From Papilionanthe hookeriana x Papilionanthe teres (taxonomy: Eukaryota; Streptophyta; Magnoliopsida; Asparagales; Orchidaceae): DNA of 64,000 nt. The notes under the pieces were generated by a model. That model was not told the origin of the DNA and ran no database searches. It saw only the letters and a list, made by a program, of their open reading frames with translations. Shown here in pieces: positions 34,300 through 47,465 of this stretch (position 1 is the first letter of the stretch; the number at the start of each line of letters is the position of its first letter). The position numbers were made by a program, and so were the translations under genes. Location of the stretch: contig CM040432.1 in NCBI GenBank assembly GCA_022702705.1, forward strand, positions 45,534,540 to 45,598,539. The letters run 5' to 3'.

Positions 34300-37177
34300 C
34301 ATTTCTAATTTCTTCCAGTTCATTCAATTGCAAAAATCTCTTCTCACCTGCATTTTTTAAGTTAAAATTCAGCTCTTTTATCGCCCAAGATGCTTTATGC
34401 TCCAATTCTACAAGTTAGTGGCAAGTCTTTCCAAATTCTAGTCTATAAGGAGACCTTCCAATAAGGGTCTTATAAGCAATCCTATATGCCTATAATGCAG
34501 TATCTAATCTCACATACCAGTCTAATTTGTTAAGATCAATAGTTTTCTCCAAAATTCTTTCAATATCAAGATTAGACACTTATGTTAAACCACTAGTCTG
34601 AGGATGATAAGCAGTAGAGAATCTATGAATAATATTATATTTTTCAACTAATCTCTGAATCCTATTATTCATAAAATGAGATCCACCATCAGTTATAATC
34701 GCTCTCGGCATTCTATATCTTGTAAAAATATTTTCATTAAAAACATTAAAACTCTTTGAGCATCAAATCTAGGAAAAGCAATTGCTTCGATCCATTTTAA
34801 GATATAATCAACAACAACCTATATATATAAATTTCCAAATGAAGGTGTAAATGTCTCATAAAATGCAATCCCCATACATCAAAGATCTCAACTTTGAATG
34901 TAAAATTTAGGAGCATTTCATTTCTTTTAGAAATATTGCCTAGTCTCTGACATCGATCACATGGTTTTATATATTGATATACATCTTTAAAAAGAGTAAG
35001 CTAATAAAATTCACATCGTAAAATCTTATAAGAAGTTTTATCAGTACCAAAATGTCCTCAAGATTTTGAATCATGACAACTCCGAATAATTTGTTCAATT
35101 TATTCATATGGCATGCATCTTCTAATAATAAGAAACCTTACACTGTTTCTATAGGTAGGTCACATCCCAAAAGTAAAATTTAGCATCATATATAAATTTC
35201 TTTTGCTGTTGCCTTGTTAAATCAGGTGACAAAATATCACTTACTAAATAATTCATAATATCAGCATACCAAGGCAAATTCCTTTCCTTAATGTTGTAAA
35301 GTTGCTCATTAGGGAAAATTTTTGTAATTTTCATCTCAAATTCAGATAGATTGTAATGCACCAGTCTAGACAAATGGTCAGCAATTTGATTATCATTTTT
35401 TTTTCTATCAACTATCACAAAGTAAAATTCTTACATTAGAAGTATCCATATGATTAATCTTAGTTTTACATCATTCTTTTGCATTAAGTATTTCATAGCT
35501 GAATGGTCTGTATTCACTATACCTTTAGTTCCAATCAGATATGGTCTGAACTTTTCAAAACCATACACAAAAGCTAATAATTCTCTTTCTGTAGTGGTAT
35601 AATTAATCTGAGCTTCATTAAGAATTTTATTAGCATAGTAAATAACTTTGAACATTTTATCATACCTTTGCCTTAAAGTAACTCCAATAGCAAAATCACT
35701 GACATCACACATAAGTTCAAATGATTTCTCCCAATTAGGTGAAACAATTATAGGGGCAGTGATTAATTTTTCTTTTAATAGTTCAAAAGCCTTCCAACAT
35801 TCTTCATTAAAATCAAATTTCTTATCATTTTTTAAAAGTTGATACAAATGTTTAGTAATTTTAGAAAAATCTTTAATATAACGCCTGTAAAATCCAACAT
35901 GTTCTAAGAAACTCCTTACCTCTCTCCCTGTAGTAGCAGGTGGTAATTTCTCAAAAACCTAAATTTTTGCAAAGTTAACCTCTATACCAAATTTTGAAAT
36001 TTTATGCCGAAGTACAATTCCTCCTACAACCATAAATTGATAGTTTTTCTAATTTAGAACTAAACTTGTTTTCTCGCAAAGCTCCTAAACTTTTCTAAGT
36101 TATTCAAACATATGTCAAATGAAGTTCTAAATACAGAAAAATCATCCATAAATACTTTTATTCCATTTGAATCATATTACTAAAAAAAGACATCATACAT
36201 TTTTGAAACGTTGCAGGTGCATTACATAATTCAAAGGGCATTCTTCTAAAAGCAAAAGTTCCATAAGGGCTAGTAAATGTAGTCCTTTCTTAATCCTCAA
36301 GAGCAATAACTATTTGATGATAACCAGTATATCCATCCAAAAATTAATAATACTTCTGTCCGACAAGTCTATCTATCATTTGATCTAGAAAAGGAAGAGG
36401 AAACTGATCTTTCCTAGTAGCGACATTTAATTTTCTATAATAGATACAAATTTGCCTGCCATTAAATTTTCTTGTTGGTAGAATTTCATTCAGTTCATTT
36501 ACATACACAGTCACTCCTCCTTTCATAGTGACACAATGAATTGGACTTACCCAAGCACTGTCTTAAATTGAATAAATAATTCCAGCATCAACCAATTTTA
36601 AAATTTCCTTGTTAACTACGTCTTTCATCATTGGATTTAATCTCTTTTGCGGATCAACTCTGGGTTTATGTTGTTCATCCAACAAAATTCTATTCATATA
36701 GATTGAAGAACTGATTCATTTAATATCGACCAAGATCCAACCAAAACCTTTTTTGCATCTTTTTAAAGTATCTAATAATTTTTGTTCTTGATATTCATTT
36801 AAATCTGAATATACAATAACTGGTAAGGTAGATGATTCTCCTAAAAAAATAAATTTCAAATGGTTAGGAAGAATTTTCATTTCTAGTTCAGGAGGTTTTA
36901 TGATGGATGGAATTAAACTTTTATCATCTCTCTTCAGAGTATCCAACATTTCAAATCATTCTTGAACATAACCTAAATCTTCATTCTTCATATCATCAAA
37001 ATCATGTTCAATTACATTATCATCCTCACATTTCAATTTTTCATATTCTATTTTCACTTCCAACATCTGTTTTAAATGATCATCTCTCAAATAATTACAG
37101 ATTTCCATTTGAAAGCATTCATCATTTTTTTCTGTTGAGGGATATTTCATAGATTTCAGAATATTAAACGTCACCAC
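34300..37177 (-). pseudogene. Athila-1 pol: RT, RNase H, integrase
   Basis: Reading 5' to 3' (high to low coordinates): linker with LPVIVYSDLNEYQEQKLLDT (36949-36716), RT with MKGGVTVYVNELN and KDQFPLPFLDQMIDRL (36526-36344), and an intact FMDDF catalytic block (36152-36138). RNase H follows (ELMCDVSDFAIGV, NYTTTERELLAFVYGFEKFR; 35847-35431), then an HHCC/core integrase from about 35418 on. The integrase core reads WGLHF where WGLDF is expected (first catalytic Asp lost) but keeps ITDGGSHF. Many stops and frameshifts. The integrase C-terminal GPY/F module is deleted. Not functional. Confidence 0.82.
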
Positions 37178-37702
37178 TTAATCATTAACTTTCATAATTA
37201 ATTCTCCTTTTTGAACATCAATCATAGCTCTTCCAATGGCAAGAAATGGTCTTCCCAAAATAATTAGGATTTCTTTATTTTCCTCCACATCTAATATAAT
37301 AAAGTCCATCGCAAAGATAAATTTATCTACCTTTACTAGTACATCTTCCACAACTCCTTTAGGATAAGCAATGGAACAATCAACTAACTGAAGAGTCACA
37401 GAAGTAGGTGAAATTTCTCTTATTCCCAATCTTTTGAAAGTTGATAAAAACATAAGGTTAATACTAGCTCCTAGATCACCTAAAGCTCTTCCAAAAAATT
37501 TTTCACCTATAGCACAGGGGATAGTGAAACTACTAGGGTCTTTAAGTTTTCTGGGAAGCTTTTTCTGAATAATTGCACTACACTCTCCGCTAAGTGCAAC
37601 AGTCTCGTGATTTATGAACTTTCTTTTCCTTTTAAGAATATTCTTCATAAACTTCGCATAATCAGACATCTGTTCTAATGCTTCAACAAAGGGAATATTC
37701 AC
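37178..37702 (-). pseudogene. Athila-1 aspartic protease region
   Basis: An open reading of 174 codons holds the gag end (KFMKNILKRKRKF), the protease active-site motif DLGASIN within GRALGDLGASINLM, and the flap and C-terminal parts (PKGVVEDVLVKVDKFIF, IILGRPFLAIGRAMIDV). The usual Cys before Asp-Leu-Gly is replaced by Gly. The protease cuts the gag-pol polyprotein. This segment itself is open, but gag before it and RT after it are broken. Confidence 0.8.
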
Positions 37703-39178
37703 ATTAATTTCTTCAGAATTTTTAAAAATTTTGTAAATTGGTTATCCCTATTTTGTTTTTTTTAATCTTTGAGGAAATGGAGGTGGTAGTTTTTCTACAA
37801 TAATTTTCATTGGTTCAAGGGAATATTCTAAGTCTGGATATATTTTATTAGTCCCTTTTTTAATCTCCACCTTCTATTTCTCAGTTTCAACTTCTTTTTG
37901 CACTCTCATTTCTAATTCATTTCCACTCCTTAATTGAATAGCTTTAATTTGCTCTTTGTTTTTATCTTTTGGATTGATCTCAACATTACTGGGAAGAGTT
38001 CTTGAAGGTCTATTATTAAGCGCAGTGAAAATATGTCCTAATTGATTTTCAATGTTCTTAATCGCAACACCCTGAGTTTGTAATTGATTACCCATATTTA
38101 AAATTAGTTCTTCAGTAAACAAATTCTTTTCCTTAAATTATGGGTTACTATTAAAACCTTGAGGATAAGAAGGTCTAAAGTTTGTGTTTCCTTAGTTGTT
38201 TAAATTTCCTACTGAGTTCTTAGAATTGTTTCCCCTTTGCGGGTTAACAACATTGTTATTATTCCGGTTAACATTTGGATGATTCTTCCAACCAGAATTA
38301 TAATACTTTGAACAAAAATTGTTGGGTCTATAATTTATAACATTTAAGGTCTCATAGGGTGTTTGAGATTCTATTATTTGTCCTGATGATATTTCCTCTA
38401 GCACTGGGGCTGTTTGAGAATAATTCATTTTATATTGATCTATTTTATTTGAATGAGAAACAAAGACTATTATAGTTATAACATCAGAATCTTGAATACT
38501 AGCTACTCTCTTAGAATTTACCCATTTAGAGGGCCATTGAAAATTGTTAGTAGTATCTCTTCTATTGGCGAATATGCTTCATTGAAGGGTTTTGACATTA
38601 ATGATCACCAAGAACAACATTTATAATTGACCTCAGAGATCCCACTAATTCATTATAAAATATTTGAATTATTAACCAATCTGGTAAAGCATGATGTCGG
38701 CATTTCCTCCATAAATTTTTAAATCTTTCCCAAGCTTCATATATTGATTCCCTTTAAAACTGACCAAAAGATGTAATATCATTTCTTAGCTTAGCAGTTT
38801 TTCATGGAGGGAAATATTTTGACAGAAATTTTTATGAATGTTCTCCCCAAATTCTGATGAATCAAGGTGCAAATAAATTTAACTACGCCTTAGCTTTATC
38901 CCTTAATAAAAAAGGAAAACATCAAGTCTGACAACATCATTCGACACTACATCATATTTAAAAGTAGCGCACAGTTCTAGAAAACTAGCGAGATATAAAT
39001 TAAGATATTCATTAGGTGTTCCTCCAAATTGATTATTTTGTACCATTTGGATAATAACATGTTTAAGCTCAAATGAATTATGAGTAACATTAAGATTTTG
39101 GATAGTTAAGTGAATTTCATCTGCTTCTGGGTTAGCATAATCTCTTAAAGGTCTTGGTATATTTTGATTGTTCACCAT
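37703..39178 (-). pseudogene. Athila-1 gag
   Basis: It starts at ATG 39178 (MVNNQNIPRPLRDYANPEA), the normal start of Athila gag, then IQMVQNNQFGGTPNEYLNLYL. Middle parts are broken by stops (38430-38900). The C-terminal part has the NYRPNNF...YYNSGWKNHPN motif and LILNMGNQLQTQGVAIKNIE. Gag forms the particle and packages the RNA. It differs more from the Athila-2 gag than the 3' ORFs of the two elements differ from each other. Confidence 0.75.
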
Positions 39179-39398
39179 TTTGTGAGGGTTTTCAGATTTT
39201 TTTTTGTTATTTTTGAACTTTTCTAACAGTACGATCTAAGTCTAAATCTTAAGGCACTAAACCTATGGATCCAATCCTACGCATATAAAATCACACAAAA
39301 CACAATAATAAGTAAGAAAGTACACACACACACACAATTTCAAATTACGAAGTAAGGTTTTCAAATACTATAATTTTAACAGATACCATTTTATACCT

Positions 39399-39416
39399 TC
39401 CCCAACAATGGCGCTA
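39399..39416 (-). other. Primer binding site of Athila-1 (tRNA-Asp type)
   Basis: The minus strand reads TAGCGCCATTGTTGGGGA, a version of TGGCGCCGTTGCCGGGGA (complement of the 3' end of plant tRNA-Asp) with mainly C-to-T/G-to-A changes. It lies 11 nt inside the 5' LTR and 220 nt before the gag ATG. Confidence 0.75.
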
Positions 39417-39427
39417 AAAACTTAACT

Positions 39428-41086
39428 TGACCACACAGTGTCGGATGCACTGCCTCTGTTGTAAATATTCAAAGGATAGTTTTAGTTCAGTTTCACAATA
39501 TGATGAACTTACTAATTAGACAGTCACTCATATACGCAAGTATACGTATCGTTCAAGTAATACGAAGCTCTAGTGGAGTCATGGTTATTGATCCCACGAG
39601 GAAGGTATGAACTTTATAAAAATAAAGCAAATATTTGAAATTCAATACTCAATTCACAATGCAAGCTCAAGTACTATTTAAGTTGCTAGTGCAAAGATAA
39701 CTACAACTAAGTTAACTAAAATTACTTTCTAAATTTCTAAACAGGATTAACTGACACACACTAAGTTTTGTATTGAAAGGTTCTAATATGGAAAGTATCT
39801 TTCCTCTTGCAATGATTCTGTGATAAGTGATTGATATAGACTGATAATAAATTTGTATTATGCTAAACAGGAGAAATTATATTCTTTACCCTCCTCTGAG
39901 TACCCCCTCTTCTAAGTATGAAAAGAACATTGATAAATCCTAGGCTTAGTCACTAAATCAAAGATTAGGTTGGGAGGATACTGACTCTCACTTCAGAGCT
40001 CCCACTTCCCTTCACCTGAAGGTTAACCCTCGCTTTTGTTACTAAACTTTAGGACCAAATTAGAGATTTCAGCCTGTCACTCTAAAATCTCTAATTCGAC
40101 GCCCATAAAACCATATTTCCCTATTTATTTGCATTCAATTCCCATGAACTATGCAACTCATTCATGAACATTGAATGGATTCTCCACTATTGTTGTAGAA
40201 CACTTAGTCCTTTCAGATTGAATGTTTCACAACTACTTTTAACAATTCAATTGGCCAGATAAAAAAGTAAATGAAGTTCAAAGTGAAAAACCATCTCAAT
40301 TTCCTAACATTTTTGTGGCACATCAAATCTACATCAACACTTCAACACATCACATTACAAGAAGAAAGACAAAGAAATCTACTAGGAATTCATGAGGAAG
40401 ATACAACAAAACATGGATTATATATATAAAAGCAAAGTCTACAAACCACAAAAGTAAATACACTTTATCTCAATTTCTTTTCCAAGCAAATCCCTTGAAG
40501 CTCCTTTGAATCTTTTTCTCTCTTTTTACAACACTCAATTCTTTATTTAAAATAGTCATGAAGAAGAGAAATCTTACTTTCCTCTTTCTCATACAGTCCT
40601 TAGAGAAGAATCTCTCACAAAATAACACTTAACACACACTCTATACAAAACCTAACACACTCCACTTCTCTCCATCTCCACTTTTCTCAACACACACCAT
40701 ACATACTTTTTTTGGGTGTCCATAATTGTCTATAATAGTCTAGAAATGAATTTCCTAAGATTTTCCTCAAGCAACCTTTCAAAAAGCGTCCAAATACATT
40801 GAATTTTGATCTCCACCGACATCGGGAGTCGGCGGCTCTAGGCCACCATTTAATTCTGAACTCTTTGGACTTGGGTGCCAGCTCGCGTCGACAGCATCAG
40901 AAGGCTGTTTTCTCTATTTTGCCGCTTTTTGCTCCAAATTCATTCATTTTCACTTTCTTTTGCTTCAATCACCTAAAATCTTTATACCTGCAGCAAACAA
41001 TGAAGTATACCTTCTTTTAAAGTGCAATATCACTAAAAATGAGTACAAATTATATAACAAAAATCTAACATATTTTTGGTGCATCA
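39428..41086 (-). repeat. 5' LTR of Athila-1, subfamily A
   Basis: It is 1659 bp with TGAC...ATCA ends, reading TGATGCACCAAAAATATG at its 5' end on the minus strand. The closest relatives in the window are S1 and S2, not the element's own 3' LTR. It carries the conserved AAGTATACGTATCG block at 39539-39552. It abuts C2 sequence at 41087. Confidence 0.83.
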
Positions 41087-44000
41087 GAACCCCCAAGCCA
41101 ATTCAAAAACACTCCAATCCCTTCCCAAATCCTTTGTAACAATCATCTTCACAATATTACTCAATCCTAAGTGACCAAAATTGACCATATGACCCAATGT
41201 CACCTAAATTGAACCAAATGAACCAAATTAAATGCATGGCAGCCAAACTTAGGACCCCTAGGACTGGTATGGTCTAACCCAACCCAAGCGCATTGAGTCA
41301 TGGATCAAAGGTTCCTCACTTAGGACCAATGAATCCTCCCTTTTTCGGCTAACCCATAACTCCCCTTAACCTCAATTAAGCAACCCAAATAATGGCACTG
41401 AACCCTTCTCTTACCTACCATCAGCCTGCTAGCCACTATCCCTGTCCTTATCTGCTAACTAGGCTGGCAGAATGGCTGACGCCAAGTGCCCCCGCACCCC
41501 ATAAATCCAAAAATTGGGCCTTATCAGTGTGGCATCCCCTCATTGATCGCTTGTGCTTTGCTTCCTTCCACCTAAGCAGTTAATCCCACCGAAAGGCAAG
41601 CCCTGAGCTCAGCCTAATGGCCATGGCTATAATAGACATTCTCCATGGCCAAGAAGGGGTGCTGAAAATTTCCTAAGGAGACTCTACCAAATTGCTCCTA
41701 GAGCTTCCCTGAGACCTCCTGAGTTCATGCCCACCATCCTCCCTCCCTAATCCCCACTGTCCAGAGCTAATTTCCCCACTAAAATTTCAGTTGAAACCAG
41801 GACAGTACGCAATTGCATCTCCCCATTGCCTAAAACTCTAAACCAACTTGCTCTACACCATCACCAGAGAGAATGAAGATGTTTACCCATAAAAGCCCCA
41901 TCGCAGAGAGCCTCTACACCAAACTTTAATCAACACCTGAAATCAGCCTTGGTCAAATTAAGGTCTAGACATCTCATCAGGGTAAAAGACTTCATCTATA
42001 GGTTTGTTGGGACCAATCAAAGATGCTACAACCATCTGATTGAAGCCTCCCCTCTCAGACAAAGGTACTGAACTTTACCTTCTTCCTGAGCCATTTTTGA
42101 TCTTCCAAGCATATTTGGTTGATTTCAGGCTAGGTTATCCATATAGATAGGTTCGTCTAGGTCAGATGAAGCTCTAGGAACAAACCCCATGTGATTTGGT
42201 TGATTCTAGCTCGAGTCTAGAAGATGGAGGACTCACGGGAAGAACCAGGTGAAGAAGATGACCCACACCCGTTCGATTGCGTGTGTATTAATTGGAGAGC
42301 TGGGATCGCGCCGGACATGAGATCTTAATGAAAAGCACAACCACATGACAATTGAGTCAGAAGGCAGCGTTAAATGGTGGAGCGATGTGTAGCGCTTTAG
42401 AGCTGCCGAGATTGAGGTAGTGCCATGTGGTTTAAGTAAGAGATTGGAGGTATTTTGATTTATTTAAATTCAGTTAACTTCAAAAATCCATAACTTGGAA
42501 TATAAAAATCATAAAATTAAAAGAAAAATACCCTAGTGCTCAGTAAACAGAGGAGAATAATGCGAAAAATGGTTTAAAATTTATTTAATGCATGTTTGAT
42601 TTTTAATAAATTAAATACCCTTTTGAATGTTTTAATTCTCCATGCACTTAGAAATTTCAGCATAGCTTGATATTTTGGTATGTTGTTGCCTTTATCTTGG
42701 GGAATCTTCTCTAATTATTTCAAAGTCATAGGAGATCTCTTTACAAAGATCTTTAGTTTTCAAATTATCATTTTTATTTTGGTATAAAAATTTTAATAAT
42801 TAGAATAATGATCAGAAAAATACAAAGTAAATTTTGGTATGTTACTTATGACCAGAGGACCCTAGGAAAAATGAAAACTTGGTTTAACTCATTAAAAATA
42901 ACCCTAAAGGTAATTATGACCTAAAACTTAAATAAAACTAAATTGAATTAAATATAAATAAAAATAACCCAAGAATAACTCTCCACTGTAATTTAAGGTT
43001 AGGGGAACTCCCCATAAAAATTTTAAATCAATTGAAGTTAATTTAAATACTTAAATGAATTTTCTAAGCTAAATAACATTTTTGGCATTTATATAATTGT
43101 AATAACTCAAATAAACCCCAAAAATTTATCAAATTAATTTTGTAGGTCCTCTTAGAGGTGTCTCCGAAAAATAAACTTGTAATTAAAATAAAATTTTCAT
43201 TTTAAGCATTATTTTAATATTTAAATAATAAAAAATTAATAAAAATCATAAAATTAATGAAATTGTTAGAAATGTTTCAAATTGTCTCCTGATCAAATTG
43301 GGAATAATTGGGGTAATTTTTTTTAACTCTATAAAAGAAGATATTAAATTTTAAAGGATTAAAATTATTTTTAAAGGCTAAATAATGAAATTTCCTTAAT
43401 TTCTAATTAAAATAATTATAATAATTCAAAGAAAAATTAGAAAAATATGAAATTTATTTCTCTAGGTTCCCTGAACTTAAAGAGATTTATGAAAAATATA
43501 AAACTTAATTTTCAACTTACATAATATTTCACTTGATTAATACTTTAAAAACTAAAATAATTATAATAATAAAATTAAAATCCAAAAAAATCATGAAATT
43601 TGGTTTACGTGGTACCCTGGTCAATGTGAATCTCCAATAATTTTCTCAAGGACAGAAACTTTGTTTTGATTAAGTTATTGAATTTCCCATGAAAAATCCT
43701 ATTTTTGCATTAAAATAACTATATAAATTAATTTAAATTTTGAAAAATCACATTTTCTCCTTTAATGTTTTAACTGACCCATGCGTCGGGTGATACAAAA
43801 ATTTTGAAGTCATTTGAGTTAAATTTAATAAATTATGAAGTGATAAGGCCTTTAGGGGTAAAAGTATAATGTGAAGCAGTTAGCCTTAATCAATATTTAG
43901 GCTTAATTAAAGTAGGAAATGGGCAATGGGTAATCTTAATTTCTATGTTTAAATGATTGAAATACATAAATGGATAAATGGCAGAAACCCATATCACATT

Positions 44001-45520
44001 TGTCACATTAAAAGGATAAACTTATAATTTTATTAATCATATTAATTTGGATGAAAATTAAATTATGTGATCCTTAAGGTTAGGGGTGGATTTTTAGAAG
44101 TTAATAATCCACTAATTTAATACTCATACTTGATATTTTAATGATAATTCATTAATTTGATAAGAATCATAATTATATAACTTATCTTTTCTCTGATCAC
44201 AAAATATAACCACTAAAACCTTAAGGGCTTATTATTGTGCTAGGCTTGATTGAAAACTAACTAATGAAGATTAGAAAAGGAAACACAATTAATTGTAAGC
44301 ACTTTTGAAACACTACAAGCCCATCAAAATTGTTTAAATTCTCTCATAAATTAAATTATCTCTAAAGCCCTCACTTGCATAATTTCTAAGTGAAATATCA
44401 AGTGATATTTACCATATCTTTTTGAGGAAATCAAAAAATTAATTCACTAAGCATAAGGGTATAAAACAGATAAGTCATTTAATAATTATGATGAGTCGAG
44501 AATGAACTCAAGGAAGCTTGGAAGGATTGTGAGGTTTCTAGGTATCTCCTAGGCTCTCCTCACAAATCTTCTGGACACCTTGTAGGAAAACTGGACATAT
44601 CATATTTATTAAATGAGGAGATCTCTTAAAATGAATGAATAGGACCCACCAAGTTATGACATGGGGTTTTGTAGGTCTGTGATGAACCTATCTATAGGCT
44701 TTACTTTCCTGCAAATTATAAATGTTTATTGCAAAGGATACTGAAGTTTCAGGTGGAGGAACGAGAAGACTTGTGAGGTATACTTTTACAAGTTTACAGT
44801 ACTCTTATTTTTAGCATTTCCTTTCACTTTACTTTTCTTGCTTACAAGCCTGCATGTTAAACAATAATGTCACCCTGCATGAAAACTGGAACTTTTAGGA
44901 TAGCCACAAAACCAAAACTAAAATAAAATAAAATTCACCACCACAACAATCAAAATATAAAACAACTCAAAATTTAATCACAAACAAAATGAAATCACAA
45001 TTGCAACTAAATGAAAATGTCTCCATTGGATGATCGAGAATACCTCAAAGGATGCAATCTACGGCTACTAATGATATTTACCACTGTCTAAATGAAGCTA
45101 TGGAACTCATTAAGTTGAGTTTAGTAAATTCATCCGAACTAAGTGAATCCGAAGAAAATAGTAGTGTCGGAAAGAGGGAACCGTGGGATCCTAACCAGTG
45201 TCGCTATAATCAACTTTAATATTCCCCTAAATAAGACATTAAAACACTTCAATTCAAATATTTCTAAAAAATGCTACTTCTCTTTTCTTTTTAATTGAAA
45301 CTTCTTTAAACTGAACCTGCTACGTCGAGGAGCTTGGAGCATGCATAGTGGGCAGCACAGCCATCTTCAATAGCAAAACTCTTTAGAAATAAACAACAAG
45401 TCATAGGACTTTGAGATAGCTTGCCTAATGCAGCATAATGAAGATTAAAAAGTAAATTAATACTAGAAATTTGATATTTCTTGCTTACATGCTTTGGTTT
45501 CAATTCGATGTGTAACTATA
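41087..45520 (-). repeat. Family C copy 2 (C2), inverted relative to C1
   Basis: The reverse complement aligns with C1 from about 1440 to 5960 over its full length. Anchors are GGTTAGGATCCCACGG (45196), ATAACTTGGTGG (near 44650) and GACCCATG..TCGG (43778). It ends abruptly at the Athila-1 LTR, at the point equivalent to about 5960 in C1. No gene is supported. The open frame at 45306-45503 matches a weak reading in C1 but no known domain. Confidence 0.72.
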
Positions 45521-46636
45521 TATGATGCCCTTTTATATTTAACTTATTATGGACTCATGGAGGATGTCTTTTTGTGATTTTAGATGAGCGGTTAGCTTTG
45601 CACGTTGTTTTAGTTTCACATTTTTTTGTTACTATTTATACTGGATTTTTAATTATTAAGTTTAATGACTCACTTCCAACAGACATGCAAATGGGGCTTG
45701 AACAATGGGTAATGTAGTAAGATATTATGCATGTAGAGGTACTGATCAAGTATCTATATGTTTTCGAAAGTATGCTTCTTTTTGTTTTAAAGTGAAAAAA
45801 GTATATAAGTTTTAAAACTAATATTTATAATTTACTAAGAGATTTTGTTTGAAAACATATAATTTATACAATTATTTGATTTAAATTTAATATATTTTGA
45901 CAGATGGCAACCTTAAAATAGTTAATATAAATGATGTAAACATAAAACATAGCGAGTTAATTTATATGTATATTAAACTGGATAAAATAGATTTTTTAGA
46001 AGGTTATATTCTTGAAATTAGTTATATGATAGGATTAGTGGATGTATTGATATAAATTTATAAATTCTTTTGATGGACTTATACATTAAGAAACAAATAC
46101 TAAATTAATCTATGTCTGACTTAGTAGATAAAGGGATAGTTTGTATAAATAGCTTTTAATAAAGTGCCTTATCTATTTTTTTCATTCCATCAAACAATCT
46201 TGTAGACAAGTTTTAGTCATTTTCAAAAATGGATATATTTTGATTTTATTTCAAATTTAAATTTTAGATAAGATCTCATATTTTGTTTTATATTTTGGTT
46301 TTGAGGTGAGTAGCATTTGGTCCATACAGTTGTGCAAATTTTAGTGCTTAAGTGTGAAATTGAAAGTGTAATATTTTTCTAGTCTCAATTAATTCATCCT
46401 TTAAAGATTATTTATTAATTATAATTTCTTCAACAAAATTATGGTTGACTATAAATGGTGTTAAAATGGATGGTAAAATATATAGATTAGAACCACCAGC
46501 ACCATAAACTCCAAGAGCTTTAATTGACTTATCATATTTGTAGCTAGTTTTTTGATGTTAAATTAAATTAGAAGCGGGTGTCGGGATACCCATCTCGATG
46601 ACCGACAAGCCAACAAAAACCTTTCCATGATCGACA
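45521..46636. other. Unassigned AT-rich sequence
   Basis: No gene, RNA or repeat recognised. A short GC-richer block at 46571-46635 precedes the tandem array. Confidence 0.4.
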
Positions 46637-47465
46637 ACCATTTAGGTTCAACATACATTGAACCTAACTTTAACATATATTTAGGTTCAACCCAACTTGA
46701 GCTTAAGTCAACCTTAAACCATTTAGGTTAAACATACATTGAACGTAAATTTAACTTATACTTAGGTTTAACCCAACTTTAATTTAAGTCAAACATAAAC
46801 CATTTAGGTTTAACAAACATTGAACCTAACTTTAACTTATACTTCGATTTAATCCTGGTTGAACCTAATTTAAACCTAAACCATTTAGGTTCAACATACA
46901 TTGAACCTAACTTTAACTTATTCTTATGTTTAACCCTACTTTAACCTAAGTAAAACTTAAACCATTTAGGTTCAACGTACATTGAACCTAACTTTAACTT
47001 TTAATTAGGTTCAATCCAACTTGAATCTAAGTCAAATGTAAACCTTTTAAGTTCAACATACATTGAGCCTAACCTATACTTATATTCAACCCAATTTGAA
47101 CTTAAGCCAAACTTAAACTTCTTAAGTTCATCATACATTGAACCTAATCAATGCTTAGGTTTAACCCAATTTGAATTTAAGCCAAACTTAAACCTTTTAG
47201 GTTCAACATACTTTGAACCTAACCTTAACCTATACTTAAGTTCAACCTAACTTGAACCTAAGTTTAATTTAAATCTTTAGGTTCAACCTACATTGAACCT
47301 AACTCAAGCCAAAATTAGGTTCAACCTAACTTGATCCTAATCAAAACTTAACTTAGGTTCAACCTACATTGGACCTAACTCAAACTTAACTTAGGTTCAA
47401 CCTACATTGGACCTAACTTAAACTTAAATTAGGTTCAACCTTCATCGAACCTAACTTAAATTTGA
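46637..47465. repeat. Tandem array of 81-bp units with an internal hairpin
   Basis: Units begin ACCATTTAGGTT at 46637, 46718, 46799, 46880, 46961 and 47042 (exact 81-bp steps), then steps of 75, 75 and about 80, with shorter units after 47350. Each unit has two related halves of about 40 bp with TTAGGTTCAA ... TTGAACCTAA (10-bp arms, 6-nt loop in the first half). No open reading frame is maintained. Confidence 0.93.

Larger units (their letters stand above)
28153..41086 (-). mobile_element. Athila-1: gypsy element with unlike LTRs
   Basis: Minus-strand order: LTR of subfamily A (39428-41086), primer site (39399-39416), gag, protease, RT, RNase H, integrase, a short ORF, an about 385-codon ORF, polypurine tract (29982-29996), and LTR of subfamily B (28153-29981). 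RT motifs (MKGGVTVYVN, FPLPFLDQM) and the tRNA-Asp-type primer site indicate the Athila lineage. The two LTRs differ in sequence along most of their length, and the flanking pentamers (CGATG left, GAACC right) do not match. Confidence 0.8.

Noticed and set aside
46637..47465. CRISPR array
   Set aside because: Units are contiguous tandem repeats without unique spacers, in a plant nuclear context.
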